Positions 44,040 through 51,964 of a stretch of 64,000 bases of DNA are shown here, piece after piece. The notes under the pieces were generated by a model. That model had not been told where the DNA came from, ran no database searches, and saw nothing but the letters and a program-made list of their open reading frames with translations. This DNA comes from Leptospira semungkisensis (GTDB lineage: Bacteria; Spirochaetota; Leptospiria; Leptospirales; Leptospiraceae), in assembly GCF_004770055.1 (NCBI RefSeq), contig NZ_RQEP01000005.1:930001-994000 (forward strand), written 5' to 3'. The position numbers and the translations under genes were made by a program. Within the stretch, counting starts at the first letter, position 1. Each line of letters opens with the position of its first letter.

Positions 44040-44750
44040 TTAATTTCCTGTTCTTAAGATCAGAAAGGAAAGCCCTTTCCTATCTAAGAGAACAGAATGA
44101 AAAGATTTATAGGTTCCGTATTCTACGATTGCAAGATTCAGATTCTTAGAAGGATCCGGTGCAGCGAGAGAGAAGGGGAGCCAAGGACGGAATTTTTCAG
44201 GAGATTCAATCTGAAATTCTCTCTGCCCGGACCCTGCTAAAACCGGGATGGGCTTCTCGATGAATGTAGAAAGTCCTGTCGAAAAAGGAAAGAGAGGAGC
44301 TGATTCCAATCCAGGAGAATAGATCACAGGCTCGATGGGGGAATGCAATCCGTTGTCTGCCAAGACTGCGATATCTAGATCGGATAATTCCCTCAGCACA
44401 TCTCCTACTTTTCCCCCGAGCAAATCATCGGAGAATAAAGAGCGAGAAGCACCTAACAAGAGTAAATCGACTCCTTTGCTTTTTGCAGTTTCTACGATGC
44501 CTGGAACAATCCAGTCGGACGGAAATCCAACCGTTTCAAAATGGAATGCAGATCCTGCAGCTTCTTCTCGTACTGCTTGGAAAATCTCGTCTTCGGTTAA
44601 TAACGGGAATCCCTCCGATTCCGATTCGACGGAAACCACATGCAGAGCCACGATGAAAAGCTCTTGGTCTTTTTTGGAAAACAATGCCCTTGCCAAACCG
44701 AAAAGCTTGGCTCCCATCTTGGGATTGGCGAACGATATCAAAACTTTCAT
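44040..44750 (-). CDS. UspA-like protein under a probable c-di-AMP riboswitch
   Basis: 236 residues. The start is the ATG at 44750, with GGAGA upstream. It opens like a universal stress protein (MKVLISFANPKMGAKLFGLAR, split, and LFIVALHVVSVE) and has the DLLLLGASRSLFSDDLLGGKVGDVL block, which parallels the ATP-binding GxxGxxxxxxG segment of Usp domains. A second, weaker half follows (about 150-236). Similar domains are found as C-terminal parts of Na+/H+ antiporters, but no transporter is attached. The 5' leader of about 230 bases contains a ydaO-type aptamer, so expression should respond to cyclic di-AMP. Confidence 0.7.
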   Translation of the reverse strand: MKVLISFANPKMGAKLFGLARALFSKKDQELFIVALHVVSVESESEGFPLLTEDEIFQAVREEAAGSAFHFETVGFPSDWIVPGIVETAKSKGVDLLLLGASRSLFSDDLLGGKVGDVLRELSDLDIAVLADNGLHSPIEPVIYSPGLESAPLFPFSTGLSTFIEKPIPVLAGSGQREFQIESPEKFRPWLPFSLAAPDPSKNLNLAIVEYGTYKSFHSVLLDRKGLSFLILRTGN

Positions 44751-44772
44751 TTCAATTCTCCGACGGTTGATC

Positions 44773-44813
44773 TTCGGGCCTTCTCCTTTTTTGAGAAGAT
44801 ACAAGAAGGCCTT
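44773..44813 (-). promoter_or_regulatory. Possible expression-platform hairpin
   Basis: Between aptamer and start codon, GGCCTTCT and AGAAGGCC can pair on the minus strand around a loop of about 20 bases. No T tract follows, so control by anti-termination is not obvious; structure changes affecting downstream translation or Rho access are alternatives. Confidence 0.35.
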
Positions 44814-44861
44814 CTGGTGTTTTGTCTTTATGAGCCGGAAGAATGGGAGGTAAGTCCCCCT

Positions 44862-44987
44862 GGTCTTCTCTCCATGCCTACGAAGTTAGCTGACGGGCTG
44901 GGAATGAGAGATATCCCCCGCTTAGCGGTTTGCCCCAAAAAATGGTTCCTCCGCTCCGATTACTCGGATTAGGCAGACTCAAGGACC
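44862..44987 (-). ncRNA. Cyclic di-AMP (ydaO/yuaA-type) riboswitch aptamer
   Basis: Read on the minus strand, the leader has the conserved blocks of the ydaO-yuaA aptamer in order. CTAATCCGAG...ATCGGAGCGGAGGAACCA spans about 44973-44943. TTGGGGCAAACCGC is at 44938-44925, and ATCTCTCATTCCCAGCC is nearby. The near-invariant CGTCAGCTAACTTCGTAGGC is at 44895-44876, closed by GGAGAGAAG. From memory this aligns closely with the B. subtilis ydaO leader, including the same spacing of GGGG(T/C)(G/A)AA and CAGCTAAC. The outer stem can form from GGTC (44987-44984) and GACC (44865-44862). The aptamer ends about 110 bases before the start codon, leaving room for an expression platform. I could not run a covariance model. 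Confidence 0.85.
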
Positions 44988-44989
44988 GC

Positions 44990-45017
44990 AGTGTAATCAC
45001 TTGATAGAATTTGTCAA
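44990..45017 (-). promoter_or_regulatory. Promoter of the riboswitch-controlled gene
   Basis: On the minus strand a consensus -35 TTGACA (45017-45012) is followed after 16 bases by TACACT (44995-44990). Transcription would begin near 44983, exactly at the 5' end of the aptamer, which supports both calls. Confidence 0.65.
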
Positions 45018-45056
45018 GTGGGAGAAGTGGGATCGAGACGAATGAAAGGCTTCAGA

Positions 45057-45085
45057 GGGATCTTCTTTCTAGCGAAGAAGATCCC
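45057..45085 (-). terminator. Hairpin after ppnP-like gene
   Basis: GGGATCTTCTT and AAGAAGATCCC form a perfect 11-bp stem around a 7-base loop immediately beyond the nucleoside phosphorylase stop codon and upstream of the next promoter. There is no T tract; insulation of the riboswitch promoter from read-through is the likely role. Confidence 0.55.
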
Positions 45086-45092
45086 GAAATCA

Positions 45093-45410
45093 TTAATTCT
45101 TTAAGTAAGAACAGCAATAATCGCTGAGTGATTTAACATTGAGTTTGAATTTTGAATTCGCAGGAACCTCAAAGGATTGGCCGCCCTTGATCTCTTGCCA
45201 ATTTGAATTTCCTGGCAGTTGAACCAAAAGGTCACCGTCTAAGATCTCCATGATTTCTTTCTCTGCCGTTCCGAATTCATATTCGCCAGGCATTAAGATC
45301 CCTAGAGTTTTTTTCTCTCCGTTCGCGAAGATCACCGTTCTGCTAGTGACCTTCCCTTCAAAGTATACATTCGCTTTTTTGATAATAGTAACGTTTTCGA
45401 ACTGTTGCAT
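45093..45410 (-). CDS. ppnP: Pyrimidine/purine nucleoside phosphorylase (PpnP/YaiE family)
   Basis: 105 residues from the ATG at 45410. The single-domain cupin pattern fits the DUF1255/PpnP family: [21 protein letters not shown] (in parts), [23 protein letters not shown] (in parts), the central [20 protein letters not shown], and the ending SDYCCSYL. E. coli PpnP cleaves several nucleosides with phosphate. The gene is divergent from the AraC-type regulator at 45587. Confidence 0.85.
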   Translation of the reverse strand: MQQFENVTIIKKANVYFEGKVTSRTVIFANGEKKTLGILMPGEYEFGTAEKEIMEILDGDLLVQLPGNSNWQEIKGGQSFEVPANSKFKLNVKSLSDYCCSYLKN

Positions 45411-45586
45411 GTTTCTAATCAGATTGCTCCAAAGCAAAAGTTTAGGAGAAGGGCCAGAGGAACAGCGATTTCTGCTTCCTTTCCATCTTCTTCTTATTGA
45501 TATCTGGTCTCATCCATTATTGCCTAATTCTACGAACCTTAAGAAAAATGAGCATTTTAACTGTCAGTATATGATAGAATCATCTT

Positions 45587-46534
45587 ATGGGGAAAAAAGA
45601 ATTAGTAACCGAAGAAAACCGCAAACGGATGGCGGAGTTACTTATGCAATTATTGCCGGAGGAAAGAGTGCAGCCTTCCGGTTTAAAAGGAGTGAGGATC
45701 TTTAGAAGGGATAGCTCTGCTCCTAGAGTGCAAAAGGCGTACGAACCAGGGATCGTGATCCTCGCCCAAGGACAGAAGAGAGTGTTTTTGGGAGAAGAAG
45801 TATATACTTATGATCCTACGAATTACTTAGTAGTCTCCGTTCCTCTTCCCATAGAATGCGAAACAACTGCGAGCGCCGGCGAACCTATATTAGGAATTTA
45901 TATCACAGTAGATCCTGCTTCTGTGGGAGAGATACTGCTCGATATGGAGGACCCTCATTATCATGAGGAATCATTGCCAAAGGGAATTTACTCCGCTCCT
46001 CTTACGAATATACTCACTGACGCAGCCATTCGACTTTTAGAAGCGCTAACCTCTCAAAGAGACGGAAAAATATTGGGACCAATGATCGTAAGAGAGATCA
46101 TTTATAGAGTTTTATGCAGCGAAGAAGGGGGAGCTCTGCAGGCATTGGCTTACAGAAATCGGCGCTTCTTTCAGATCGCACGCGCGTTGGATCGGATCCA
46201 TGAATCCTTTCATGAAGACTTGGATATCAAAACACTAGCATCCGACGCAGGAATGAGCGTGTCCACATTCCACGCAAACTTTAAAGCTGTGACGAACGCA
46301 TCTCCTTTGCAATACATCAAAAATGTGAGACTGCATAAGGCACGCATCTTAATGACCTTGGATGGATTCAACGCGCATAACGCAGCACTTCGAGTTGGCT
46401 ATGAAAGCCCTTCTCAATTCAGCAGAGAATACAAACGATTCTTTGGAGTGACTCCAGGAAAAGATGTAGTCAATCTAAGAGGAGAAGAAGGAAGCATTCT
46501 CATAACCGAAGACAGATCGATCGTAAGCGTATAG
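45587..46534 (+). CDS. AraC-family transcriptional regulator with cupin-like sensor
   Basis: 315 residues. The N-terminal 190 residues match the AraC_N-type cupin (YEPGIVILAQGQKRVFLGEE in parts; NYLVVSVPLPIECETTAS). The C-terminal double HTH reads DIKTLASDAGMSVSTFHANF and ALRVGYESPSQFSREYKRFFG (in parts). Such regulators usually control a neighbouring oxidoreductase or detoxification gene; here the next gene on the strand, 100 bases on, is a VOC-family protein. Confidence 0.85.
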   Translation: MGKKELVTEENRKRMAELLMQLLPEERVQPSGLKGVRIFRRDSSAPRVQKAYEPGIVILAQGQKRVFLGEEVYTYDPTNYLVVSVPLPIECETTASAGEPILGIYITVDPASVGEILLDMEDPHYHEESLPKGIYSAPLTNILTDAAIRLLEALTSQRDGKILGPMIVREIIYRVLCSEEGGALQALAYRNRRFFQIARALDRIHESFHEDLDIKTLASDAGMSVSTFHANFKAVTNASPLQYIKNVRLHKARILMTLDGFNAHNAALRVGYESPSQFSREYKRFFGVTPGKDVVNLRGEEGSILITEDRSIVSV

Positions 46535-46637
46535 AGTAGTCGTCGGCACCAAATAACAGGCTTTACTAAGATATGTCGGTGCACTACCTTTGCCCATACT
46601 GAAAATAATTTCCTAACGGACAAGATGGAGAAAGGCG

Positions 46638-47018
46638 ATGGCGCGTGTTACTGGAATTGGTGGAATATTTTTCAAAGCAAAGGATGCGGGTCTACTTAGA
46701 GATTGGTACAAGAATCATTTAGGTATAGACGTTTCGAATTGGGGTGGAGCCGTATTCGAGTGGGCAGACGAAGCAGGCAACGCTTTCAAAGGAATGACAG
46801 TGTGGACAGTTTTCGATCAGAATTCTACAAAAATTGGTACTGCCGGATTCATGATCAACTATCGAGTTGATAATCTTGCTGAGCTTTTGGCGAAGCTCAA
46901 ACAAGAAGGATGCAATGTTGATGATAAGACTGAGGATTCGGAATATGGCAAGTTCGGTTGGGTTACCGATCCAGAAGGGAACAAGATAGAATTGTGGGAA
47001 CCACCGGCAGGGCAATAG
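46638..47018 (+). CDS. VOC-superfamily (glyoxalase/bleomycin-resistance-like) protein
   Basis: 126 residues. Two beta-alpha-beta-beta-beta units: the first starts TGIGGIFFKAKDAGLLRDWYKNHLG (in parts), the second ends FGWVTDPEGNKIELWEPP with the metal-ligand Glu. GGAGAAAGGCG lies before the ATG. It could be a glyoxalase, dioxygenase or antibiotic-binding protein; the ligand is not predictable. Probably regulated by the adjacent AraC protein. Confidence 0.82.
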   Translation: MARVTGIGGIFFKAKDAGLLRDWYKNHLGIDVSNWGGAVFEWADEAGNAFKGMTVWTVFDQNSTKIGTAGFMINYRVDNLAELLAKLKQEGCNVDDKTEDSEYGKFGWVTDPEGNKIELWEPPAGQ

Positions 47019-47054
47019 GGGAGAAGAGAAAGGCTGATCAAAGCTGAGACCGTT

Positions 47055-47693
47055 CTACTGCTTCTCCTTTAAATTTTGGAAAACGAATAATATCTCTCTC
47101 GCAATTGTTTCGCAAGTTTCGATATACTTTTGCGAGGCTTCTTTAGTATTATCAAATGCTTTTGGATCCGGATACGGTAAGCTAATCCTTGCTTCTGCCC
47201 CGGGCACAAAAGGACAAGCTTCATCCGCCGAAGAACAAACCATGATGGCAATGAAATTCTTTTTCGGGTTTATAGAATCCGAATATAATTTCGAGAACGC
47301 AATGACAGGTGTATTCTTTGCTTTATAGGAAACTAGATATTTAGGATTTTGTTCGCTACCTTCTTCCGTATCTATCCGAAAGCCGATATGAATTAGAGCC
47401 TTAATGGAATTCTCAAAGAATGAGGTTACTTCTGTCCCTCCTGAAAACCCATCAATTCCCGGGATTTCAAAATACACTGCAGACGCCAAAGCAATCATTT
47501 GAGCAATTTGGCTGCGTCTTGAATTGTGTGTGCAAACAAAGACCAAGTTAGAAAAGTTATTCTTGGAAATTGATTTCTGAATCGCCTTGGAGAATTCGAG
47601 AAGCTTTTCCTTTCTACTATCGCTAATAAAAGAAAATTCTGATTCTCTTTCTTTTAAGAACAGTTTCAATGGTTCATGCAAATCGCTCATCAT
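47055..47693 (-). CDS. Arsenate reductase-like low-molecular-weight phosphatase
   Basis: 212 residues. The P-loop CTHNSRRSQ (C-x5-R, about 54-61) and the later VCSSADEACPFVPGA and PYPDPKAFD (Asp general acid) blocks define the LMW-PTP/ArsC fold. The N-terminal extension of about 45 residues and the total length match the longer protein-tyrosine-phosphatase-like proteins found next to acr3. It probably reduces arsenate to arsenite for export. The start overlaps the acr3 stop (ATGA). Confidence 0.82.
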   Translation of the reverse strand: MMSDLHEPLKLFLKERESEFSFISDSRKEKLLEFSKAIQKSISKNNFSNLVFVCTHNSRRSQIAQMIALASAVYFEIPGIDGFSGGTEVTSFFENSIKALIHIGFRIDTEEGSEQNPKYLVSYKAKNTPVIAFSKLYSDSINPKKNFIAIMVCSSADEACPFVPGAEARISLPYPDPKAFDNTKEASQKYIETCETIAREILFVFQNLKEKQ

Positions 47694-48751
47694 GCAGCTT
47701 CCTTCGCATAGAACCTTTGCTTAAGTTTTTTTGCGATCTCAACTATTAGTACTAGGGTGGGTATTTCCACAAGAGGTCCTACAATTCCTACGAATGCTTG
47801 GCCAGATGCGATTCCAAAAGTTCCGATTGCAACAGCGATCGCTAATTCAAAATTATTTCCTGCGGCAGTGAATGAGATAGCAGCATTTCTAGGATAATCT
47901 GCTTTCACGAATATCCCCAAACCGAAGCTAAGTAGAAACATAAAAATGAAATAGATCAGCAAGGGAATTGCTATTTGAATTACATCAAAAGGTATCAAGA
48001 GAAGAGTATCACCTTTTAAACTAAAGATAACAATAATAGTTAATAAAAGGAAAACTAAAGTAACCGGAGAAATGGCAGGAATGAGTTTAGTAATTGTCCA
48101 TTCTTCACCCTTCAAGTATACGCTAATGGTTCGAATGAACCATCCTAGTAAAAATGGGATTCCTAAATATATGAGTACGCTTGAAGCAATATCCCAATAG
48201 CGAATGTTTATACTCGAATTGCTAAAACCGATCATTCCGGGCAGCACGCTTAAGAAAAAATAAGCTAAACTTCCATACAACAGAAGTTGAAAAATACTAT
48301 TTAAGGCCACGAGCCCTGTTGCTACTTCTCTGTCTCCATCTGCTAAATCGTTCCAGACTAGAACCATAGCTATGCAACGAGCCACGCCGATGAGAATTAG
48401 TCCGATTCTGTATTCAGGATTATTTGGAAAGAAAAGAAACGCTAGGATAAACATTAACAAGGGCCCAACGATCCAATTCAGAATTAAAGAATAGTAAATT
48501 AGATCCTTTCTCCCGAATGCTTTGGGAATTCGTGCATAGTTCACTTTTACTAACGGAGGAACCATCATAAAAATAAGTCCGATAGCGATGGGTATATTTG
48601 TTCCACCCGTTTCGGAAGTTCGAATCCAGCTAACTACATTTGGTAGCGACTCAGCTATCGCTACTCCGATTCCCATAGCTATGAAAATCCAGAGAGTTAA
48701 GAATCGATCAATAAACGATAATCGCTTTTTTATGGGCAAAGGGTTTGTCAT
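47690..48751 (-). CDS. acr3: Arsenite efflux transporter Acr3
   Basis: 353 residues with ten hydrophobic helices. The MMVPPLVKVNYARIPKAFG, GVARCIAMVLVWNDLADGD and SFTAAGNNFELAIAVAIGTFG blocks (the last two with the conserved Cys and Glu of the transport path) are diagnostic of Acr3/ARR3. It exports arsenite driven by the proton gradient. It is third in arsR-DUF6428-acr3-arsC-like order. Confidence 0.92.
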   Translation of the reverse strand: MTNPLPIKKRLSFIDRFLTLWIFIAMGIGVAIAESLPNVVSWIRTSETGGTNIPIAIGLIFMMVPPLVKVNYARIPKAFGRKDLIYYSLILNWIVGPLLMFILAFLFFPNNPEYRIGLILIGVARCIAMVLVWNDLADGDREVATGLVALNSIFQLLLYGSLAYFFLSVLPGMIGFSNSSINIRYWDIASSVLIYLGIPFLLGWFIRTISVYLKGEEWTITKLIPAISPVTLVFLLLTIIVIFSLKGDTLLLIPFDVIQIAIPLLIYFIFMFLLSFGLGIFVKADYPRNAAISFTAAGNNFELAIAVAIGTFGIASGQAFVGIVGPLVEIPTLVLIVEIAKKLKQRFYAKEAA

Positions 48752-48790
48752 AGATTAGTTTATCCTAGCGGTACTTAGGAATTGAAAATC

Positions 48791-49255
48791 TTAGCAGCAA
48801 CCTGCATTCGGAGCGCAGCAGGAGCTACTTCCTGCTGAAAGTTGTACTTTCGGTTTTGCAGAAGAACTGCCACAGGAATCACTCGCCAAACATGCCGTTT
48901 GCTTATTTTTTAAAACGAAATGCTTTCCGTTAAAATCTAGATCGTATTTTCCGATTGTTTCTGTTTGGTATTCAACTTCAACTTTAGCATCTTGAATACC
49001 TAGTTTATCTTCGGATAGTTTGACGATGTTTAACAATTTTGCAGGTTTTAATCTGTGATCGTTATCGTTGGCATTCCAGAGTTGGAAATTGATAACTTTC
49101 TCATCTCGGATCGTTCCGCCGCAATCGATGAAATGCTTGGTAATAAGGCCAATTTCTGTGACATGAAAATGTTCCGGTACAAATGTCCCGTTTTCCAATT
49201 GAAATTCGACATCATTCAGTTCTGGCAAGAGATTCTTGATTTCTGATAGCTTCAT
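48791..49255 (-). CDS. DUF6428-like protein of the arsenic operon with Cys-rich tail
   Basis: 154 residues from the ATG at 49255. Residues 1-110 resemble the DUF6428 family often seen in ars operons: MKLSEIKNLLPEL, the FHVTEIGLITKHFIDCGGT block and the NFQLWNANDNDHRL block. The last 30 residues contain two Cys clusters, ACLASDSCG and SSCCAPNAGCC, which suit soft-metal binding. The role may be as an arsenite carrier or sensor, but this is inference. It is the first gene behind the operator-promoter at 49288-49317. Confidence 0.72.
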   Translation of the reverse strand: MKLSEIKNLLPELNDVEFQLENGTFVPEHFHVTEIGLITKHFIDCGGTIRDEKVINFQLWNANDNDHRLKPAKLLNIVKLSEDKLGIQDAKVEVEYQTETIGKYDLDFNGKHFVLKNKQTACLASDSCGSSSAKPKVQLSAGSSSCCAPNAGCC

Positions 49256-49287
49256 AGTAGGACCACAATACAATTTGATTTTAAATC

Positions 49288-49317
49288 ACTATATTGCAAT
49301 ATTACGATTAAAGTCAA
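49288..49317 (-). promoter_or_regulatory. Promoter with overlapping ArsR-type operator palindrome
   Basis: On the minus strand TTGACT (49317-49312) and TATAGT (49293-49288) are 18 bases apart. The perfect 12-base palindrome ATATTGCAATAT (49302-49291) occupies the spacer and overlaps the -10. This is where an ArsR repressor would block transcription of DUF6428-acr3-arsC-like. Confidence 0.6.
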
Positions 49318-49324
49318 GAGGATT

Positions 49325-49654
49325 CTAACAGCAATTTTTGTTTTCTACGCTTTGAGCGAAAAAGTTTCCGAAAAAGTCGCGAATTTCCAACCAAGCCTTC
49401 TCATTGATACAATAGCAAACAGCCGGGCCATCGATTGTCCCTTTGATTATATCGATCTCTTTAAGCGCTTTTAAGTGCTGAGATACTGTCGCCTGAGCGA
49501 GATTCAACTCCTCGACTAGATCGCCGCAAATACAGGCCTTTCTTTTTAGAATAGCTTCCAGGATCGCAATTCTAGCAGGGTGACCGAGCGCTTTTGCATA
49601 CGAAGCAATGCGATTTTGTTTTTTGCTGAATAACTCTGTTTTAGTAACACCCAT
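49325..49654 (-). CDS. arsR: ArsR-family arsenic-responsive repressor
   Basis: 109 residues from the ATG at 49654 (a longer reading from 49687 is possible). A winged HTH with LGHPARIAILEAIL and NLAQATVSQHLKALKEIDII. The metal-site helix contains CICGDLVEEL (CxC, as in classical ArsR), and three further Cys lie near the C-terminus (AVCYC and NKNCC). It should repress the operon until arsenite binds. The operator-like palindrome lies just downstream, before DUF6428. Confidence 0.87.
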   Translation of the reverse strand: MGVTKTELFSKKQNRIASYAKALGHPARIAILEAILKRKACICGDLVEELNLAQATVSQHLKALKEIDIIKGTIDGPAVCYCINEKAWLEIRDFFGNFFAQSVENKNCC

Positions 49655-49800
49655 ACCACAAGGGTAAATGAGCTTTCGATTTTTCAATGAGATTTTATTT
49701 TCAAATGTTTGCTGGAGAAGGGATTAGACCATCGGTTGGCGTGAGTTGGGCACTGGCATTCTGCGGAGGAGATAGACAATTAACCAAGTAAAGTTACTTT

Positions 49801-50217
49801 CTATTTTTTCAATTGAGCTAGCAATGTAATAAGCTGTTTACGATCGGGAGCTGACATACCTCGATACAAACGAGCATTCATTTTTCTTCCTGCTCGAATG
49901 ATTTTCATACGAGTATTTTTTCCAGATGTGGTTAATCGAACCTGGCTCTCTCTTGCATCGAGAGAAGAACGTTCCTGAATTGCGAGATTTAGATCCACAA
50001 GCTTTTGCACTAAGGGGGTAACTGTGGACTGGTCTCTAAAAATCTGTTTGGCGATCTCTTTCATCGATTGAGGTCGTTCACCTTTAAGGGCGCAAAGAAC
50101 GGAACCCATCGCGGGAGTTATATTCGTAAGTCCGAAACGCGAATAATCTTTCTTTATTTCATCTAAAATCTGATCTCGTAATACAGTAATTAGAACTAAT
50201 AGTCTATCTTGTTTCAT
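49801..50217 (-). CDS. MarR-family transcriptional regulator
   Basis: 138 residues. The winged helix reads MKEIAKQIFRDQSTVTPLVQKLVDLNLAIQERSSLDARESQVRLT (in parts), with the Asp-Arg wing motif SLDARE and the TxxG turn typical of MarR. It is divergent from the membrane methyltransferase gene. Two copies of an operator-like sequence lie in the 187-base intergenic region, so it probably represses both itself and that gene. Confidence 0.85.
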   Translation of the reverse strand: MKQDRLLVLITVLRDQILDEIKKDYSRFGLTNITPAMGSVLCALKGERPQSMKEIAKQIFRDQSTVTPLVQKLVDLNLAIQERSSLDARESQVRLTTSGKNTRMKIIRAGRKMNARLYRGMSAPDRKQLITLLAQLKK

Positions 50218-50262
50218 TCTTTTCTCCTTTCTTAAAGAACATCTTATCTTTTATCTTTACCA

Positions 50263-50290
50263 AATATTGCTTTGAATACCAAGCAATATT
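50263..50290. promoter_or_regulatory. Inverted repeat, probable MarR operator 1
   Basis: AATATTGCTT (50263-50272) and AAGCAATATT (50281-50290) are a perfect 10-bp inverted repeat with an 8-base spacer. It lies 46 bases before the marR start on the minus strand. The core GCTTTGAATACCAAGCA recurs at 50374. Confidence 0.65.
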
Positions 50291-50373
50291 CCGGATCAAT
50301 CAAAGGATTTCTCTGATTTATTATTTACAGCGACGATTGCCAGTTCTTTACGTGGGTTGAGAATTTTTAAAAA

Positions 50374-50393
50374 GCTTTGAATGCCAAGCATTC
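50374..50393. promoter_or_regulatory. Second copy of the operator core, probable MarR operator 2
   Basis: GCTTTGAATGCCAAGCA (50374-50390) differs in one base from 50269-50285. It also contains the palindrome GAATGC/GCATTC. It lies immediately before the AGGAGG ribosome binding site of the methyltransferase gene, so a bound repressor would sit on the transcript start region. Confidence 0.6.
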
Positions 50394-50404
50394 AGGAGGC
50401 AAAT

Positions 50405-51175
50405 TTGTCTAAGCAAAATATATTTTCGAGACTCACCTTTTCGATATTCGCTCTGATCTCTTACATGATCTACCTTTTGGGTATGATGGTTTTTGTTTTG
50501 AGATTACTCGATTACGCTCCATTTATTAAAGCCACCACATTCGGATTTCAACTGGGAGTAACTGGATCGATCTGTTTGGATATCGCGTTGGTGTTACTGT
50601 TCGGTGCTCCTCATAGCGTCATGGCGAGACCCGGTTTTAAAAAGTATTGTAGACGAATCGTGCCATTGGCGATTGAGAGGAGCCTTTACGTTTTCATCAC
50701 GAGCATTACTTTAGTCGTTCTCTCCTGCTTATGGCAGCCTATCGATTTTGAGATTTGGAATGTTAAAACAAGTTTAGGGATGTATGTAGCGTATTCTATT
50801 TTTTTAATCGGGGCTATCCTGGCAGTTGTTTCCACTTTTTTAATAGACCACTTTGAACTCTTTGGCTTACGACAAGCTTGGGACTTTCTTCGAAAAACAG
50901 AACCGCACTCTACGGAGTTCGTTACTCCATCGCTTTATAAGCTAGTGCGTCATCCTATGATGTTCGGAATTATCTTGGCCTTATGGGGCACTCCCTTGAT
51001 GAATCTTGGTCATTTGATTCTCTCCATAGGCATGACTCTGTATATCATCATCGGAACATTCTTTGAGGAAAGAGATTTGGTCCGCACTTTCGGCGAAAAG
51101 TATCTGCAATATAAACGCGCGGTTCCTATGTTTTGGCCTTTTCTAAAGCTGAAGCAAAGGATCGCAAAAGATTAA
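50405..51175 (+). CDS. Membrane methyltransferase of the NnrU/MddA/ICMT type
   Basis: 256 residues. The start is a TTG at 50405 with a perfect AGGAGG six bases upstream; an in-frame ATG at 50381 would lie inside the operator. Five or six membrane helices. The C-terminal catalytic block YKLVRHPMMFGIILALWGTP, then FFEERDLVRTFGEKYLQYKRAVPMFWP (in parts), is that of isoprenylcysteine methyltransferase-like enzymes and resembles methanethiol S-methyltransferase MddA. Substrate unproven. The next gene follows after 16 bases. Confidence 0.75.
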   Translation: MSKQNIFSRLTFSIFALISYMIYLLGMMVFVLRLLDYAPFIKATTFGFQLGVTGSICLDIALVLLFGAPHSVMARPGFKKYCRRIVPLAIERSLYVFITSITLVVLSCLWQPIDFEIWNVKTSLGMYVAYSIFLIGAILAVVSTFLIDHFELFGLRQAWDFLRKTEPHSTEFVTPSLYKLVRHPMMFGIILALWGTPLMNLGHLILSIGMTLYIIIGTFFEERDLVRTFGEKYLQYKRAVPMFWPFLKLKQRIAKD

Positions 51176-51191
51176 CTCGGAGGAAAAAAAT

Positions 51192-51956
51192 ATGAAAGTC
51201 TTTAATACGATATTGTCTCGAAGGTTTTGTGGTCCGCCAAAAACAGGGAACGGTGGTTTTACGGCAGGCATTTTGGTGGAAGCTGTAGGAACTAACGCTG
51301 CTGAAATACGTTTACTGAATCCGACTCCTGTCGAGACGTCCATTATTATGGAATCTGAAGACGGGCAACGAGGAGCGATTTACGACAATTCAAAGAAACC
51401 CTTCGCAACTCTGAAATCGATTGCAGAAGAAGATTTTCCTGAATATCCATTGCCATTCATTCCTGATTTGGAAGATGCAAAAAAGATCTCCGCCTTTTAT
51501 CCGGGATTTACGACTCATCCGTTTCCGACATGCTTTGTGTGCGGACCTAAAAGAGAAGTGCATGATGGAATGAGAATATTTGTAGGTCCAGCTCCGGAAC
51601 AAGTTGGATTCGAGAACTTGATGGTAGGTCATTGGTTACCTGACGGAACGGTTGCCTCAGAAGATGGCTCCGTTAGAGATGCGGCAATCTGGGGTGCATT
51701 GGATTGTCCCGGCGGATTTTCGGCCGTTTTAGGAGAGCCTCAACTGATCGTATTAAGCAAAATACGAGGTAAGATCATCGAGCGTCCAAGGGTTGGAGAA
51801 GATTATATAGTGGCGAGCTGGCGATTGCAAAAGATGTCAAGAGCGTTCAAAGTTATGACTGCTATTTTCCAGTCGGACTCGAAACGATTATTGGCAATTG
51901 CAGAAGCGCTTTGGTTGGCTCCTAGAAATTGGGATAGTTCAAACCAACAATGGTGA
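51192..51956 (+). CDS. Hotdog-fold-like protein, thioesterase superfamily-like
   Basis: 254 residues. RRFCGPPKTGNGGFTAGIL near the N-terminus and FPTCFVCGPKREVHDGMRIF (in parts, about 110-130) are blocks I associate with a two-hotdog thioesterase-like family, also seen in actinobacteria. The CxxCG unit may bind metal. CGGAGG lies before the ATG. It is probably co-transcribed with the methyltransferase under MarR control. Enzymatic role uncertain. Confidence 0.55.
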   Translation: MKVFNTILSRRFCGPPKTGNGGFTAGILVEAVGTNAAEIRLLNPTPVETSIIMESEDGQRGAIYDNSKKPFATLKSIAEEDFPEYPLPFIPDLEDAKKISAFYPGFTTHPFPTCFVCGPKREVHDGMRIFVGPAPEQVGFENLMVGHWLPDGTVASEDGSVRDAAIWGALDCPGGFSAVLGEPQLIVLSKIRGKIIERPRVGEDYIVASWRLQKMSRAFKVMTAIFQSDSKRLLAIAEALWLAPRNWDSSNQQW

Positions 51957-51964
51957 CAAACAAG

